From Defluviitaleaceae bacterium (GTDB lineage: Bacteria; Bacillota; Clostridia; Lachnospirales; WQUN01), in contig WRBD01000006.1 of NCBI GenBank assembly GCA_009779835.1, positions 26,687-90,686 of the forward strand: DNA of 64,000 nt. Reading direction: 5' to 3'. Positions 41,925-51,246 of this stretch are shown piece after piece. Position 1 is the stretch's first letter. Every line of letters begins with the position of its first letter. A program made the translations under genes and the position numbers. Below the pieces are notes generated by a model. It was not told the DNA's origin, ran no database searches, and saw only the letters and a list, made by a program, of their open reading frames with translations.

Positions 41925-42488
41925 CTACACGATTTGTTCGGATTTATCTGCTTTTTCTCTTTCGATTTTGTCTTTCTCCGCTTGTGTTTTCGGCGACATG
42001 AACATTGCCATGGTTCTTGCCTCCATTTTCGGGGGTTTTTCTACATTGCCGTACTCGGAAAGTTTTTGCGTGAGATCATTAAAAATAACATGTGCAACTT
42101 CCGTCCGCCCAAGCTCACGCCCGCGAAACCGTATTGTTATTTTAACCTTATCGCCGTCTTTTAAAAACTCTATGGCTTTTCGTACTTTTACGTTGATATC
42201 ATGAGTGTCGATATTCGGAGAAAGTCTTATCTCTTTGATGTCTACTGTGCGTTGTTTTTTTCTGGCTTCCTTCTCTTTTTTCGACTGCTCAAATTTGAAT
42301 TTGCTGTAATCCATTATTTTGCACACCGGCGGTTTTGCCGTGGGCGAAATTTTTACCAAATCCAAACGCTTTTCATCTGCCATTCTTTGCGCGTCGCGAC
42401 CGGGTACAATACCAAGTTGTGCGCCGTCCGTATCTATGAGACGTACTTCACGGTCCCTGATTTGTTCGTTAATCATTAAATCGGTAAT
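41925..42488 (-). CDS. infC: Translation initiation factor IF-3, probable ATT start
   Basis: IF-3 checks start codon pairing and keeps 30S and 50S apart. The protein has [41 protein letters not shown], the interdomain helix and the C-terminal domain with [11 protein letters not shown] place the start at ATT 42488: AAAGGAG (42498-42504) is nine bases upstream, and in-frame codons ITDL then lead to the ATG at 42476, which itself is about 21 bases from that site. A non-AUG start is the known basis of infC self-control in E. coli; its use here is an inference from spacing. Confidence 0.93.
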   Translation of the reverse strand: MTDLMINEQIRDREVRLIDTDGAQLGIVPGRDAQRMADEKRLDLVKISPTAKPPVCKIMDYSKFKFEQSKKEKEARKKQRTVDIKEIRLSPNIDTHDINVKVRKAIEFLKDGDKVKITIRFRGRELGRTEVAHVIFNDLTQKLSEYGNVEKPPKMEARTMAMFMSPKTQAEKDKIEREKADKSEQIV

Positions 42489-42692
42489 GCCAACTCACTC
42501 CTTTATGTTAATGAAAAAAGACCAACGGCAACAAAAAAGCAGACATCCAAAGCCTGCCACAACAAACCACCCTGCCTAGGGGAAGCTCGATTTATTCGAC
42601 CCTTTAACACGCGACAAAGCCACGGAACGAGGGTGAGAAGCGGCACTTCTGCTTTCGGCGAAAAGTCTAGCAGAAATATTTTGATTTGTCAA
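42489..42692 (-). promoter_or_regulatory. infC operon promoter and L20-type leader with attenuator
   Basis: On the minus strand TTGACA (42687-42692) and TAGACT (42664-42669) lie 17 bases apart. The leader of about 165 bases holds GC-rich pairing segments and, near its end, a terminator hairpin (GCAGGC/GTCTGC, 42539-42557 with a wobble) followed by six T (42533-42538). After it comes the ribosome site of infC. This layout matches the L20 leaders of Firmicutes, where excess L20 favours the terminator. The identity as an L20 leader is from position and shape, not from a model search. Confidence 0.75.
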
Positions 42693-42725
42693 ATATTTTC
42701 AAAACGGATTTATAAACGGTGAATT

Positions 42726-42774
42726 GCAAAAGTAAGTTCCAGAGTGACGGGGGGCGATTGGAACTTACTTTTGC
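42726..42774. repeat. Perfect 15-bp inverted repeat beside a dead gene
   Basis: GCAAAAGTAAGTTCC (42726-42740) and GGAACTTACTTTTGC (42760-42774) are exact reverse complements around a 19-base centre with a G-rich run. A related word, TTGCAGAAGTAAATTC, occurs again about 20 bases further on. It looks like the end of a mobile element or a regulator site, but no transposase is seen. Confidence 0.8.
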
Positions 42775-42780
42775 AGAAGA

Positions 42781-43047
42781 GTCCAGAGTAATTTTGCAGA
42801 AGTAAATTCGGTATGCAGAAGCCAATGTTGTAAGTTATTTAATAAATATTTAGAGCAAACGCCTATTGCTTTTTTGACACAGTATCGTGTTAATAAAAGT
42901 TGCGAAATGCTTCAAGAGAGCAATATGTCCATAACGGAAATATCTACAGCTTGCGGCTTTCAAAGCCCCAGTTATTTCACTCAAATTTTTCACGAAAAAC
43001 TGGGATTAACTCCAAAAGCATTTCGCAATCAACTCAATCAAGGGTAA
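42781..43047 (+). pseudogene. C-terminal remnant of an AraC-family regulator
   Basis: The plus strand reads CRSQCCKLFNKYLEQTPIAF, then QYRVNKSCEMLQESNMSITE, ISTACGFQSPSYFTQIFHEK and LGLTPKAFRNQ before a stop at 43047. This is the double helix-turn-helix end of an AraC-type activator, covering about 85 of the roughly 100 residues of the DNA-binding domain. The N-terminal sensor part and any start codon are missing, and the repeat at 42726 lies at the breakpoint. With the infC leader and the terminator, it accounts for the long gene-free stretch 42490-43078. Confidence 0.8.
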
Positions 43048-43072
43048 AGCAAAACCCCGCTTGCGGCGGGGT
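43047..43072 (-). terminator. Terminator after the carboxynorspermidine synthase gene
   Basis: ACCCCGC (43054-43060) pairs with GCGGGGT (43066-43072), followed on the minus strand by TTTT. It lies seven bases past the stop at 43079 and ends the adhE operon. Confidence 0.85.
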
Positions 43073-43078
43073 GAGACA

Positions 43079-44284
43079 CTACGGCACCAATGTCGGGTTA
43101 AAATCCTCAACCCACGGCAAGCCCCATTTATTAAGCGCGTCCATGAACGGGTCGGGGTCAAATTCTTCTACGTTGTATACGCCGGGTTTTTGCCATGTGC
43201 CGTTCATAACAAGCATCGCGCCAATCATTGCGGGAACGCCCGTTGTATAGGAGATGGCTTGCGAACCGACTTCGTGATAGCATTCTTGGTGGTCGCAGAC
43301 ATTATAAACGTAATATGTGACGGGTTTGCCGTCCTTCACGCCCTGAAAAATGCAGCCGATATTTGTTTTGCCCTTCGTTCGCGGCCCGAGTGACGCAGGA
43401 TCGGGCAGAACGGCTTTTAAAAATTGCAAAGGAACAATTTGCTTTCCTTCAAAATCAATCGGTTCGATTGATGTCATTCCAACATTTTCAAGACATTTCA
43501 AATGCGTGAGATAACTCTGCCCAAATGTCATGAAAAAGCGTATTCTTTTTATTCCTTTGATGTTTAACGCCAGCGATTCAAGTTCTTCGTGGTATAAGAG
43601 GTACATATCTTTCTCGCCGATTTGCGGGAAATCGTAAACGCGTTTTATTTCCATCGGCGCGGTTTCAACCCAGTCGCCGTTTTCCCAGAAACGCCCGTTT
43701 GCGGTGACTTCGCGGATATTTATTTCCGGGTTGAAATTTGTGGCGAAGGGATAACCGTGGTCGCCGGCGTTTGCATCCAATATATCAAGGTAGTGAATTT
43801 CGTCAAAATAATGTTTAGCCGCATACGCACTGAAAATTCCTGTTACGCCCGGGTCGAAACCGCAACCTAAAAGAGCGGTTATCTCCGCTTCTTTGAAGCG
43901 TTCGCGGTACGCCCATTGCCACGAATATTCAAATTTTGCGGTATCTGGCGGCTCGTAATTTGCAGTATCAATATAATGCGTTTTTGTTACAAGGCACGCG
44001 TCCATGATTGTTAAATCCTGATACGGCAACGCTAAATTCACAACCACTTGTGGCTTGAAGCTTTCGATTAATTTAACAAGTTCGTCCACATTGTCCGCGT
44101 CTACTTGCGCCGTATGAATTATTGTTTTTACGCCTTTCGCTTCCAGCTCCGCCTTAACTTCGTCACATTTTGATTTTGTGCGGCTCGCAATTAAAATTTC
44201 TGAAAAAACTTCGCTGTTTTGGCAACATTTATGAATTGTAACCTTCGCAACGCCGCCACAGCCGATAATCATCGCTTTACCCAT
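43079..44284 (-). CDS. Carboxynorspermidine synthase-like, saccharopine dehydrogenase family
   Basis: Carboxynorspermidine synthase condenses a diamine with aspartate semialdehyde using NADPH, a step of the alternative polyamine route. The 401 residues match this branch of the saccharopine dehydrogenase family: the dinucleotide motif MIIGCGGVAKVTIHK, VVNLALPYQDLTIMDACL, THYIDTANYEPP, LLGCGFDPGVTGIFSAYAAK and the late SYTTGVPAMIGAMLVMNG. The partner decarboxylase (NspC) is not in the window. It is the third gene of the adhE operon. Confidence 0.88.
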   Translation of the reverse strand: MGKAMIIGCGGVAKVTIHKCCQNSEVFSEILIASRTKSKCDEVKAELEAKGVKTIIHTAQVDADNVDELVKLIESFKPQVVVNLALPYQDLTIMDACLVTKTHYIDTANYEPPDTAKFEYSWQWAYRERFKEAEITALLGCGFDPGVTGIFSAYAAKHYFDEIHYLDILDANAGDHGYPFATNFNPEINIREVTANGRFWENGDWVETAPMEIKRVYDFPQIGEKDMYLLYHEELESLALNIKGIKRIRFFMTFGQSYLTHLKCLENVGMTSIEPIDFEGKQIVPLQFLKAVLPDPASLGPRTKGKTNIGCIFQGVKDGKPVTYYVYNVCDHQECYHEVGSQAISYTTGVPAMIGAMLVMNGTWQKPGVYNVEEFDPDPFMDALNKWGLPWVEDFNPTLVP

Positions 44285-44293
44285 AACTCGCTC

Positions 44294-45043
44294 CTATCTG
44301 AAATCAACAACATTTACGATATTACTAAGAAAATCATATTCTTCTTTTTTGCCCTTCACCGATTGCGACGCGGCTACAATTCGCAGCCAGCGTTCCACGT
44401 AGGCTCGCGGGGTGTCGGCTTTTTTGCAGAAAGATTTTATATAATACTCGCCTTCGTCCTTGCTGTCTTTAAGAAGGAAAACAAGATAAGTTCTTGCGAC
44501 ATCTGCGGAGGCGTTGCCCTTGGTTACGTGCGACCAGTCAATTACGTAATGTTTGCCCTCCGGCGTGATTATTATATTGCTCGGGCGGAAATCGCCGTGA
44601 CAGACTTTGTTGTGTCGTGGCATTCCGTTTAAATGCGTTTGTAATTCGTATTTTGTCATTGGGTCAAAATCCGAAAGCGATATTTTTCGGAACATCTTAT
44701 CTCGATGATTTGTTAAAAGCGGCGATGTCTGTCTGTGAATTTCCATTTGGATATCTACAAGCTTGTCTAAATATTGATTCCGTTCGCTCGGGTTTTCCAT
44801 CATCAATTCTGAAAGCGTTTTACCCTCGATAAATTCCAAAACAATAGCCCAACAACCATCGACCATAGTGACTTCCAAAACCTTCGGCACGTTAATAGAT
44901 GTCTCCTCGATACGCGCCTGATTCAACGCTTCATTTAAAACATCCGCCTTGGAATAATCCTTGCAGAACATCTTTATGACCCTGTCGCCGTCACGATAAA
45001 TCGTCTTATTATTCCTCTGTGCAATAATATTTTCAAAATTCAT
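44294..45043 (-). CDS. APH/choline kinase-like phosphotransferase
   Basis: The 249-residue product has the protein-kinase-like fold of aminoglycoside phosphotransferases and choline kinases: CHGDFRPSNIII with the catalytic Asp, YVIDWSHVTKG in place of the metal-binding DxD/E region, and LEFIEGKTLSELMMENP as hinge. The substrate could be an amino alcohol, a sugar or an antibiotic; nothing near it decides. ATG 45043 follows GGAAGGAG; the frame opens at 45064, inside adhE. It sits 4 bases after adhE. Confidence 0.85.
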   Translation of the reverse strand: MNFENIIAQRNNKTIYRDGDRVIKMFCKDYSKADVLNEALNQARIEETSINVPKVLEVTMVDGCWAIVLEFIEGKTLSELMMENPSERNQYLDKLVDIQMEIHRQTSPLLTNHRDKMFRKISLSDFDPMTKYELQTHLNGMPRHNKVCHGDFRPSNIIITPEGKHYVIDWSHVTKGNASADVARTYLVFLLKDSKDEGEYYIKSFCKKADTPRAYVERWLRIVAASQSVKGKKEEYDFLSNIVNVVDFR

Positions 45044-45047
45044 GTTT

Positions 45048-47645
45048 TTAGCTCCTTCCGTCATACGCGCTAAGATACATTTTTTTCATTTCATCCATTA
45101 GCGGATAGCGTGGATTAGCACCCGTGCATTGGTCATCGAAGGCTTGCTCTACCATGTTGTCAAGTTGCGCAAGGAAATCTTCTTCGGAGATGTTGTAATC
45201 TTTGATAAATTTTTTTATGCCGATTTTAGTTTTTAATTCGTCGATTGCTTCAATTAATTTTTTTGTTTTATCCGCGTCGTTTTTGCCGTCGATGCCAACA
45301 AAAGAAGCTATTTCACCGTAGCGTTCGATTGCTTTCGGGTATTTATATTGCGAAAATGTTCCCATTTTTTTAGGACTTTCGGTTGCGTTGAATTTTATTA
45401 CTTCATTAATCAGAAGTGCATTTGCAACGCCGTGCGGAAAATGAAACGCCGCGCCCAGCTTATGCGCCATAGAGTGGCAAATACCAAGGAATGCGTTTGC
45501 AAACGCCATTCCCGCGATTGTTGACGCGTTTGCCATTTTTTCGCGGGCTTCTTCGTTTTTGCCGTCCGCGTATGCAACCGGCAGATATTTAAATACGGAT
45601 TTAATTGCGGTTAGGGCAAGACCATCTGTGTAGTCTGTAGCAAGCATGGACGCGTAGGCTTCAAGCGCGTGCGTAAGCGTGTCAATTCCCGATGCGGCAG
45701 TTAAACCCTGCGGCATATCCATCATGTAGTCGATGTCAATGATTGCGATATTCGGAAGCAATTCATAATCAGCGAGCGGATATTTTATTCCGGTGGATTC
45801 ATCGGTAATTACGGCGAAGGGCGTTACTTCACTGCCCGTTCCCGCCGTTGTGGGAATCGCAATAAAATTAGCTTTCGCGCCCATTTTTGGGAAGGGGCAA
45901 ATGCGCTTGCGAATATCCATAAATCGCATGGCAAGGTCAAGGAAATTTACATCCGGATGTTCGTAAAGAACCCACATAATTTTTGCCGCATCCATGGGTG
46001 AACCGCCGCCGAACGCAATTATGCAATCCGGCTCGAAATCACGCATTGCCTTCGCACCTTCTATTGCACATTCAAGTGTAGGGTCGGGCTCTACATTAAA
46101 AAATGTTTTGTGGCGAATTCCCATCTCATCAAGTGCATTTTCCAGCGTTTTTGTGTAATTGTTTTTAAATAAAAATTCGTCGGTGACGATGAAAACTTTT
46201 TTCTTGTCGTATTCTTCTTTTAGTTCGGCAAGCGCGACTTTAAGTGAGCCTTTTTTGAAATAGACTTTTTCGGGTGTTCTGAACCACAGCATATTTTCCC
46301 TCCGCTCGGCTACGCTTTTAATGTTTAAGAGATGTTTTACACCAACATTGTCGCTTGTGGAGTTGCCGCCCCAAGAACCACAACCAAGCGTCAAAGACGG
46401 CGCAAGCTTAAAGTTGTACAAGTCGCCGATTCCGCCATGCGAAGACGGCGTGTTTACAACAATGCGGCAGGCTTTCATCGCGTTTTCAAATTTCGTGAGG
46501 TCTTCTTTATTGTTTGTATTAATATAAATTGCGGCGGTGTGACCGTAACCGCCGTCCTTTACGAGTTTGTCGGCTTTGGCGATTGCGTCATCAAAGTCGT
46601 TGTATTTATACATAGCAAGAACGGGCGAAAGCTTTTCATGCGAAAACTCTTCTTCAAATTCGACGCTTTCCACTTCACCTATAAGAATTTTTGTGTTTGG
46701 CGGAGCATTTACGCCCGCGATTTCCGCAATTTTCTCAGCTGTTTGCCCAACGATTTTCGCGTTAAGCGCACCGTTTACTATTATTGTTTTTCTGACTTTT
46801 TCACATTCGTCTTCATTCAATATATAGCATCCACGTTTGACGAATTCTTTTTTCACGGTATTGTAAATTTTAGCATCAACAATAACGGCTTGTTCGCTTG
46901 CACAAATCATACCGTTATCAAAAGTTTTTGAAACAATAACTGAACTAACCGCCATTGGAATATCAATTGATTTATGGAAAACCGCAGGAACATTTCCCGC
47001 GCCTACCCCGATTGCCGGCTTGCCCGACGAATACGCCGCCTTAACCATTCCCGGCCCACCCGTCGCAAGAATTAAATCCGCTCTATTCATAACTTCGTTC
47101 GACATTTCAAGGGAAGGTGCTTCAATCCACGCAAATAATCCTTCCGGCGCGCCCGCTTTTACAGCGGCTTCAAGAACAACTTTCGCGGCTTCCGCCGTAC
47201 ATTTTTTTGCGCGTGGGTGTGGTGCGAAAACAATACCGTTGCGTGTTTTCAATGCAAGCAATCCTTTGAAAATCGCCGTGGAAGTCGGGTTCGTTGTAGG
47301 AATTACCGCAGCAATTAAACCCATTGGCTCCGCAATTTTTCTTATTCCGAACTGTTTATCTTCTTCAATTAATCCACAAGTTTTTGTATCTTTGTACGCG
47401 TTGTAAATATATTCCGAAGCATAGTGATTCTTAATCACCTTGTCCTCAACAACTCCCATGCCCGTTTCTTCAACCGCCATTTTTGCCAAAGGAATTCGCT
47501 GATGATTTGCGGCAAGCGCGGCGGCTCTGAAAATCGCGTCAACCTGTTCCTGCGAGTAAGTCGAGTAAATTTCCTGCGCCTTGCGAACTTCTGCTATCGC
47601 CGCTTTCAACGCATCTACACTATCTATAATAATTTTCGTTTTCAT
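45048..47645 (-). CDS. adhE: Bifunctional aldehyde-alcohol dehydrogenase AdhE
   Basis: AdhE turns acetyl-CoA to acetaldehyde and then ethanol, regenerating NAD+ in fermentation. The N-terminal CoA-dependent aldehyde dehydrogenase has the catalytic Cys (about 248) in GMICASEQ and the PTTNPTSTAIFK block; the C-terminal iron-type alcohol dehydrogenase has FGGGSPMDAAK, PTTAGTGSEVTPFAV, HALEAYAS and HSMAHKLGAAFHFPHG with iron-binding His. The 865 residues agree with the family. ATG 47645 is chosen for GGGAGG just upstream and because the promoter lies between it and the earlier ATG at 47684. Confidence 0.96.
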   Translation of the reverse strand: MKTKIIIDSVDALKAAIAEVRKAQEIYSTYSQEQVDAIFRAAALAANHQRIPLAKMAVEETGMGVVEDKVIKNHYASEYIYNAYKDTKTCGLIEEDKQFGIRKIAEPMGLIAAVIPTTNPTSTAIFKGLLALKTRNGIVFAPHPRAKKCTAEAAKVVLEAAVKAGAPEGLFAWIEAPSLEMSNEVMNRADLILATGGPGMVKAAYSSGKPAIGVGAGNVPAVFHKSIDIPMAVSSVIVSKTFDNGMICASEQAVIVDAKIYNTVKKEFVKRGCYILNEDECEKVRKTIIVNGALNAKIVGQTAEKIAEIAGVNAPPNTKILIGEVESVEFEEEFSHEKLSPVLAMYKYNDFDDAIAKADKLVKDGGYGHTAAIYINTNNKEDLTKFENAMKACRIVVNTPSSHGGIGDLYNFKLAPSLTLGCGSWGGNSTSDNVGVKHLLNIKSVAERRENMLWFRTPEKVYFKKGSLKVALAELKEEYDKKKVFIVTDEFLFKNNYTKTLENALDEMGIRHKTFFNVEPDPTLECAIEGAKAMRDFEPDCIIAFGGGSPMDAAKIMWVLYEHPDVNFLDLAMRFMDIRKRICPFPKMGAKANFIAIPTTAGTGSEVTPFAVITDESTGIKYPLADYELLPNIAIIDIDYMMDMPQGLTAASGIDTLTHALEAYASMLATDYTDGLALTAIKSVFKYLPVAYADGKNEEAREKMANASTIAGMAFANAFLGICHSMAHKLGAAFHFPHGVANALLINEVIKFNATESPKKMGTFSQYKYPKAIERYGEIASFVGIDGKNDADKTKKLIEAIDELKTKIGIKKFIKDYNISEEDFLAQLDNMVEQAFDDQCTGANPRYPLMDEMKKMYLSAYDGRS

Positions 47646-47672
47646 GATTCCTCCCAGTAAACGATTTTTCAA

Positions 47673-47701
47673 AATGTATTTCATTCGTAAGAATTTGTCA
47701 A
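47673..47701 (-). promoter_or_regulatory. adhE operon promoter
   Basis: On the minus strand TTGACA (47696-47701) and TACATT (47673-47678) are 17 bases apart. Transcription would start only about 20 bases before ATG 47645. I see no Rex-like palindrome. Confidence 0.7.
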
Positions 47702-47731
47702 GGATGGTAAATTAACGGAGACGTCGGCGTC

Positions 47732-47760
47732 TTGATATTATTCAACAGATGGCTATTATA
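47732..47760 (+). promoter_or_regulatory. Possible promoter for the two-component pair
   Basis: TTGATA (47732-47737) and ATTATA (47755-47760) are 17 bases apart, 40 bases before ATG 47800. Divergent to the adhE promoter. Confidence 0.5.
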
Positions 47761-47799
47761 GTAATACAAAAAAATGCAGAATTATAAGGGTGAGTTTAA

Positions 47800-48477
47800 A
47801 TGAAAAAATTAATTTATGCGGTGGAGGACGATGCCGCGATACGTGAGCTTTACACATACACGCTTGAAAATGATTTCGACTGCGCGTGTTTTGAGAGCGG
47901 GGAATTATTTTTTGAAGCGTTAACAAAACACAAGCCCGATATTATTCTGCTTGACGTGATGCTTCCGGGTGAGGATGGTTTTAAAATTTTATCGCGTCTT
48001 AAAGAGGACAGGAATACCGGTAATATTCCCGTAATAATGGTCAGCGCGAAGGGCGATGAAATTTCCAAAGTAAAGGGTCTTAACATCGGTGCGGAGGACT
48101 ATATAGCAAAACCCTTCGGCGTTTTGGAACTTGTTGCGCGTGTTAAAGCGAACTTGAGAAAAAACATATCATCTTTGCAAACAGAAAATATTTCTTACAA
48201 GGATATAATCATTGATTATGAAAAGCATACGATTACCGTAAATTCCCACAATATTCAAACAACGTTGAAGGAATTTAATCTTTTGTCGCTTCTATGTAAG
48301 AACGCGGGAAAAGTACAGTCTCGCGAAATGATTTTTCATGAAGTATGGGAAGACGACTTCATAGGCGAAACACGAACACTTGATATTCACATAAAGGAAC
48401 TGCGCAAAAAACTTGCGACGGTCGAAAGCGAAGCAGAAATTAAAACAGTAAGAGGCGTGGGCTACATCATATCCTGA
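47800..48477 (+). CDS. Response regulator, OmpR/PhoB family
   Basis: The 225-residue product has a receiver domain (1-118) with the acidic pair in VEDDAA, the phospho-acceptor Asp in IILLDVMLPGEDG, the Thr/Ser switch in VMVSAKG and Lys in YIAKPFG, then an OmpR-type winged helix (about 130-225) with RTLDIHIKELRKK and RGVGYII. It is followed 14 bases later by its kinase. The PhoB/PhoR-like pairing suggests phosphate or envelope sensing, but the target genes are unknown. Confidence 0.93.
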   Translation: MKKLIYAVEDDAAIRELYTYTLENDFDCACFESGELFFEALTKHKPDIILLDVMLPGEDGFKILSRLKEDRNTGNIPVIMVSAKGDEISKVKGLNIGAEDYIAKPFGVLELVARVKANLRKNISSLQTENISYKDIIIDYEKHTITVNSHNIQTTLKEFNLLSLLCKNAGKVQSREMIFHEVWEDDFIGETRTLDIHIKELRKKLATVESEAEIKTVRGVGYIIS

Positions 48478-48491
48478 AAGGGGTATTTAAC

Positions 48492-50168
48492 GTGAAACAA
48501 CGACTTTTCATCTACACGACAACAATAATTTTAGTGGGTCTTTTAAGCTTTTTGATGGTTTCGGTTTTTATTACCAACCGAAATAATTTCAGCATGGCAA
48601 GAAGCACAATAATTGAGACGGCACGAATTTCCGCCGCACTTTTCACGGAAGACATAGTTTATGAAGAATTTGTTAATATCAGCGGTGATACCCGCATTAC
48701 GATTATTTCTTCGGAGGGCGTTGTTTTGGCGGACAGCCAACCGCTTGAAATCGCATCGAATGAAAATTATCTGTACCGACCGGAAATTGTTTCTGCGTTG
48801 AGTAATTCCCCGGAAGTTCATATGCGTTATTCAACCACGCATAATGCGGATTTTATTTACTATGCATTGAGAGTTTTCACAAGAGATGGTTATGTTATTG
48901 TTCGTGCGTCGATGCCCGTTGCGCAGGTTGATGCCTATTTAAGGCAATCGTTGCCGTGGCTCTTTGTTACACTTGCCGCGCTTGCAATCGTCTGCTTTTT
49001 TGTGGTTCGCAGTGTCACAAACAAAATTTTAGAACCGTTTAATTCTATCGAAAACAATTTGCGGCTTCTTGCGCGCGGCGAGTACAAACAGCAACCCATC
49101 GCTCACAGTTTTTATGAAATTGATAAAATAACTCGCGAAATAGACAGTGTTTCAATTTTATTACAGAAAAATTACAACGCTCTTCGCGGTGAAAAAAATA
49201 AATTATCATACATTTTAGACAGTATCGGGGTTGGGCTTTTTGTTGTGGACGAAATGTTAAATTTAACGCTGGTGAACATTGCAGCGTGCGGCATTTTTAA
49301 CGCGTCCCCTGATGTTGCGGGCAAAAAACTGCATTTCCTTGTTTCCGATAAAAAATTTAACGAAACGGTTTCCGAGTGTGTTCAAACTACCAAGGGCACG
49401 CTTTTTGAATTCGCGTTTGAAGGAAAAATTTATCTTGTAACTCTCAAATGTCTTCCCGATACAGATTTAATAATGGTGGCTCTTGCAGATATCACCGAAA
49501 ACCGCGAAAGCGCGAAACGCCGTGAAGAATTTTTCGCAAACGCCTCGCACGAATTAAAAACCCCGCTTACCGCGATAAGAGGTTTTAACGAACTTGCGGG
49601 AAATGAAAACAAAGACGAAAAATTAGAAAAATATATCAACGGTATTTCACGCGAAACCAATCGCATGATGTCCCTTATCAGCGATATGCTAAAACTTTCC
49701 GAGTTGGAAAATGCCACCGACAAGAATCCTGTTCCCGTTTCTCTTGACACGATTGTAGATGATGTAAAGGAAACATTTTTGCCCTCGATAACGGAAAAAT
49801 CCATAACATTTGAAACCCGCGGCAACGCAAAAGTTCTCTCCGAGCCTAATCATATTTACGATATAGTAAAAAATCTAATCGAGAACGCCATAAGGTACAA
49901 CTCCGACGGCGGTAAAGTTACCGTCAAAATTGAAGAGAAAAACAAACATATAACCCTTTCTGTTTCCGACAACGGCATAGGAATCTCACCCGGCGAACAA
50001 GCAAAAATTTTTGAACGCTTTTACCGCGTAGAAAAAAGCCGCTCCGTTGAAGGGGGCGGCACCGGTCTTGGATTATCAATTGTTAAACACATTTGCGCGT
50101 TGTATCACTGGAAATTATCAATGAAAAGTAAACTTGGTGCCGGTACTACCGTTACGATTGAGTTTTAG
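48492..50168 (+). CDS. Sensor histidine kinase, PhoR-like
   Basis: The 558-residue membrane kinase has helices at about 5-27 and 158-178 with an extracellular sensor between them, a HAMP-like linker, a PAS-like domain (about 245-330), HisKA with NASHELKTPLTAIRGF (the phosphorylated His), and HATPase_c with NLIENAIRYN, SDNGIGI, FERFYRVEKSRS and GGTGLGLSI. All catalytic motifs are intact. Its stop overlaps that of galE by 17 bases on the other strand. Confidence 0.94.
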   Translation: MKQRLFIYTTTIILVGLLSFLMVSVFITNRNNFSMARSTIIETARISAALFTEDIVYEEFVNISGDTRITIISSEGVVLADSQPLEIASNENYLYRPEIVSALSNSPEVHMRYSTTHNADFIYYALRVFTRDGYVIVRASMPVAQVDAYLRQSLPWLFVTLAALAIVCFFVVRSVTNKILEPFNSIENNLRLLARGEYKQQPIAHSFYEIDKITREIDSVSILLQKNYNALRGEKNKLSYILDSIGVGLFVVDEMLNLTLVNIAACGIFNASPDVAGKKLHFLVSDKKFNETVSECVQTTKGTLFEFAFEGKIYLVTLKCLPDTDLIMVALADITENRESAKRREEFFANASHELKTPLTAIRGFNELAGNENKDEKLEKYINGISRETNRMMSLISDMLKLSELENATDKNPVPVSLDTIVDDVKETFLPSITEKSITFETRGNAKVLSEPNHIYDIVKNLIENAIRYNSDGGKVTVKIEEKNKHITLSVSDNGIGISPGEQAKIFERFYRVEKSRSVEGGGTGLGLSIVKHICALYHWKLSMKSKLGAGTTVTIEF

Positions 50169-51162
50169 ATGTTATATTCTGAAAATTCCATGTGTCTCTG
50201 CACATTTCCTCAACAGTCTTTTCTGCTTTGAAACCTAAAATTTTTTGAGCCTTTTCCGGATTTGCGTAACTAATGGCGATATCGCCCGCACGGCGCGGCG
50301 CGATAGAGTAGGGGAGTTTTAGGGTATTTGCCGTTTCAAACGCTTTAATCATTTCCAAAACGGAAACACCACTGCCCGTGCCAAGATTAAAAGTTTCAAA
50401 GCCCGTGTTTTTTTGAGCGAAATCTATTGCCAATTGATGCCCCTTTGCCAAATCCATAACGTGAATATAATCGCGAACGCCCGTACCGTCAGGGGTTTCG
50501 TAATCGTTTCCGAAAACTTTTACCTCGCTGTGAATTCCCCGCGCTGTCTGTGCGATGAAGGGCATTAAATTATTGGGAATCCCGTTGGGTTCCTCGCCGA
50601 TTAATCCGCTCGGGTGTGCCCCGACAGGATTAAAATACCGCAAAGAAACAACCGAAAAATCTTTTTCGGCTACGGAGGCATCGTATAAAATTTGCTCGCA
50701 CATAAATTTCGACCAACCATATGGGTTGCATGCGCCAAGAGACGCGTTTTCGGTAAGCGGCATTGGGTTGTCGCTTTTGTAAACCGTTGCTGACGATGAA
50801 AAAATTACTTTTGAAACGCCGTATTTTTTCATGCATTTACAAAGATTCAACGTAGAAATTAAATTATTCTCATAGTACATAACGGGCTTTTCAACCGATT
50901 CACCCACGGCTTTTAAGCCTGCAAAATGAATTATACAATCAATTTCAAACGCGGCGAAAATTTTTTCAAGCGACGCTTCATCGCGTAAATCTGTTTTGTA
51001 AAAAGGAAAATCTTTTCCCGCAATTTTTTTTACGCCGTTAATGGCGTTTATGGAGCTGTTTATAAGACTGTCCGCAACAACAATCGAAAAACCGTTTTCA
51101 ATAAGCAAAGCGCAAGTGTGACTGCCGATATATCCCGCGCCGCCGGTTACTAAAATTTTCAT
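50152..51162 (-). CDS. galE: UDP-glucose 4-epimerase
   Basis: GalE interconverts UDP-glucose and UDP-galactose with tightly bound NAD. The 336-residue product has the Rossmann motif TGGAGYIGSH, the catalytic Ser in FSSSATVY, the YxxxK pair as YGWSKFMCE, and RYFNPVGAHPSGLIGEEP. ATG 51162 follows AGGAGAGTGAG; a GTG nine bases earlier is unlikely as it abuts the ribosome site. It supplies nucleotide sugars for surface glycans. Confidence 0.96.
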   Translation of the reverse strand: MKILVTGGAGYIGSHTCALLIENGFSIVVADSLINSSINAINGVKKIAGKDFPFYKTDLRDEASLEKIFAAFEIDCIIHFAGLKAVGESVEKPVMYYENNLISTLNLCKCMKKYGVSKVIFSSSATVYKSDNPMPLTENASLGACNPYGWSKFMCEQILYDASVAEKDFSVVSLRYFNPVGAHPSGLIGEEPNGIPNNLMPFIAQTARGIHSEVKVFGNDYETPDGTGVRDYIHVMDLAKGHQLAIDFAQKNTGFETFNLGTGSGVSVLEMIKAFETANTLKLPYSIAPRRAGDIAISYANPEKAQKILGFKAEKTVEEMCRDTWNFQNITSKTQS

Positions 51163-51182
51163 ACATCTCACTCTCCTAATTT

Positions 51183-51212
51183 AGAATAGTTTTTCTTTAT
51201 GATTCTTGTCAA
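51183..51212 (-). promoter_or_regulatory. galE promoter
   Basis: On the minus strand TTGACA (51207-51212) and TATTCT (51183-51188) are 18 bases apart, giving a very short leader before ATG 51162. Confidence 0.5.
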
Positions 51213-51246
51213 GTATGGTTTTTCGTGAAATGTTACAAACAAATAA

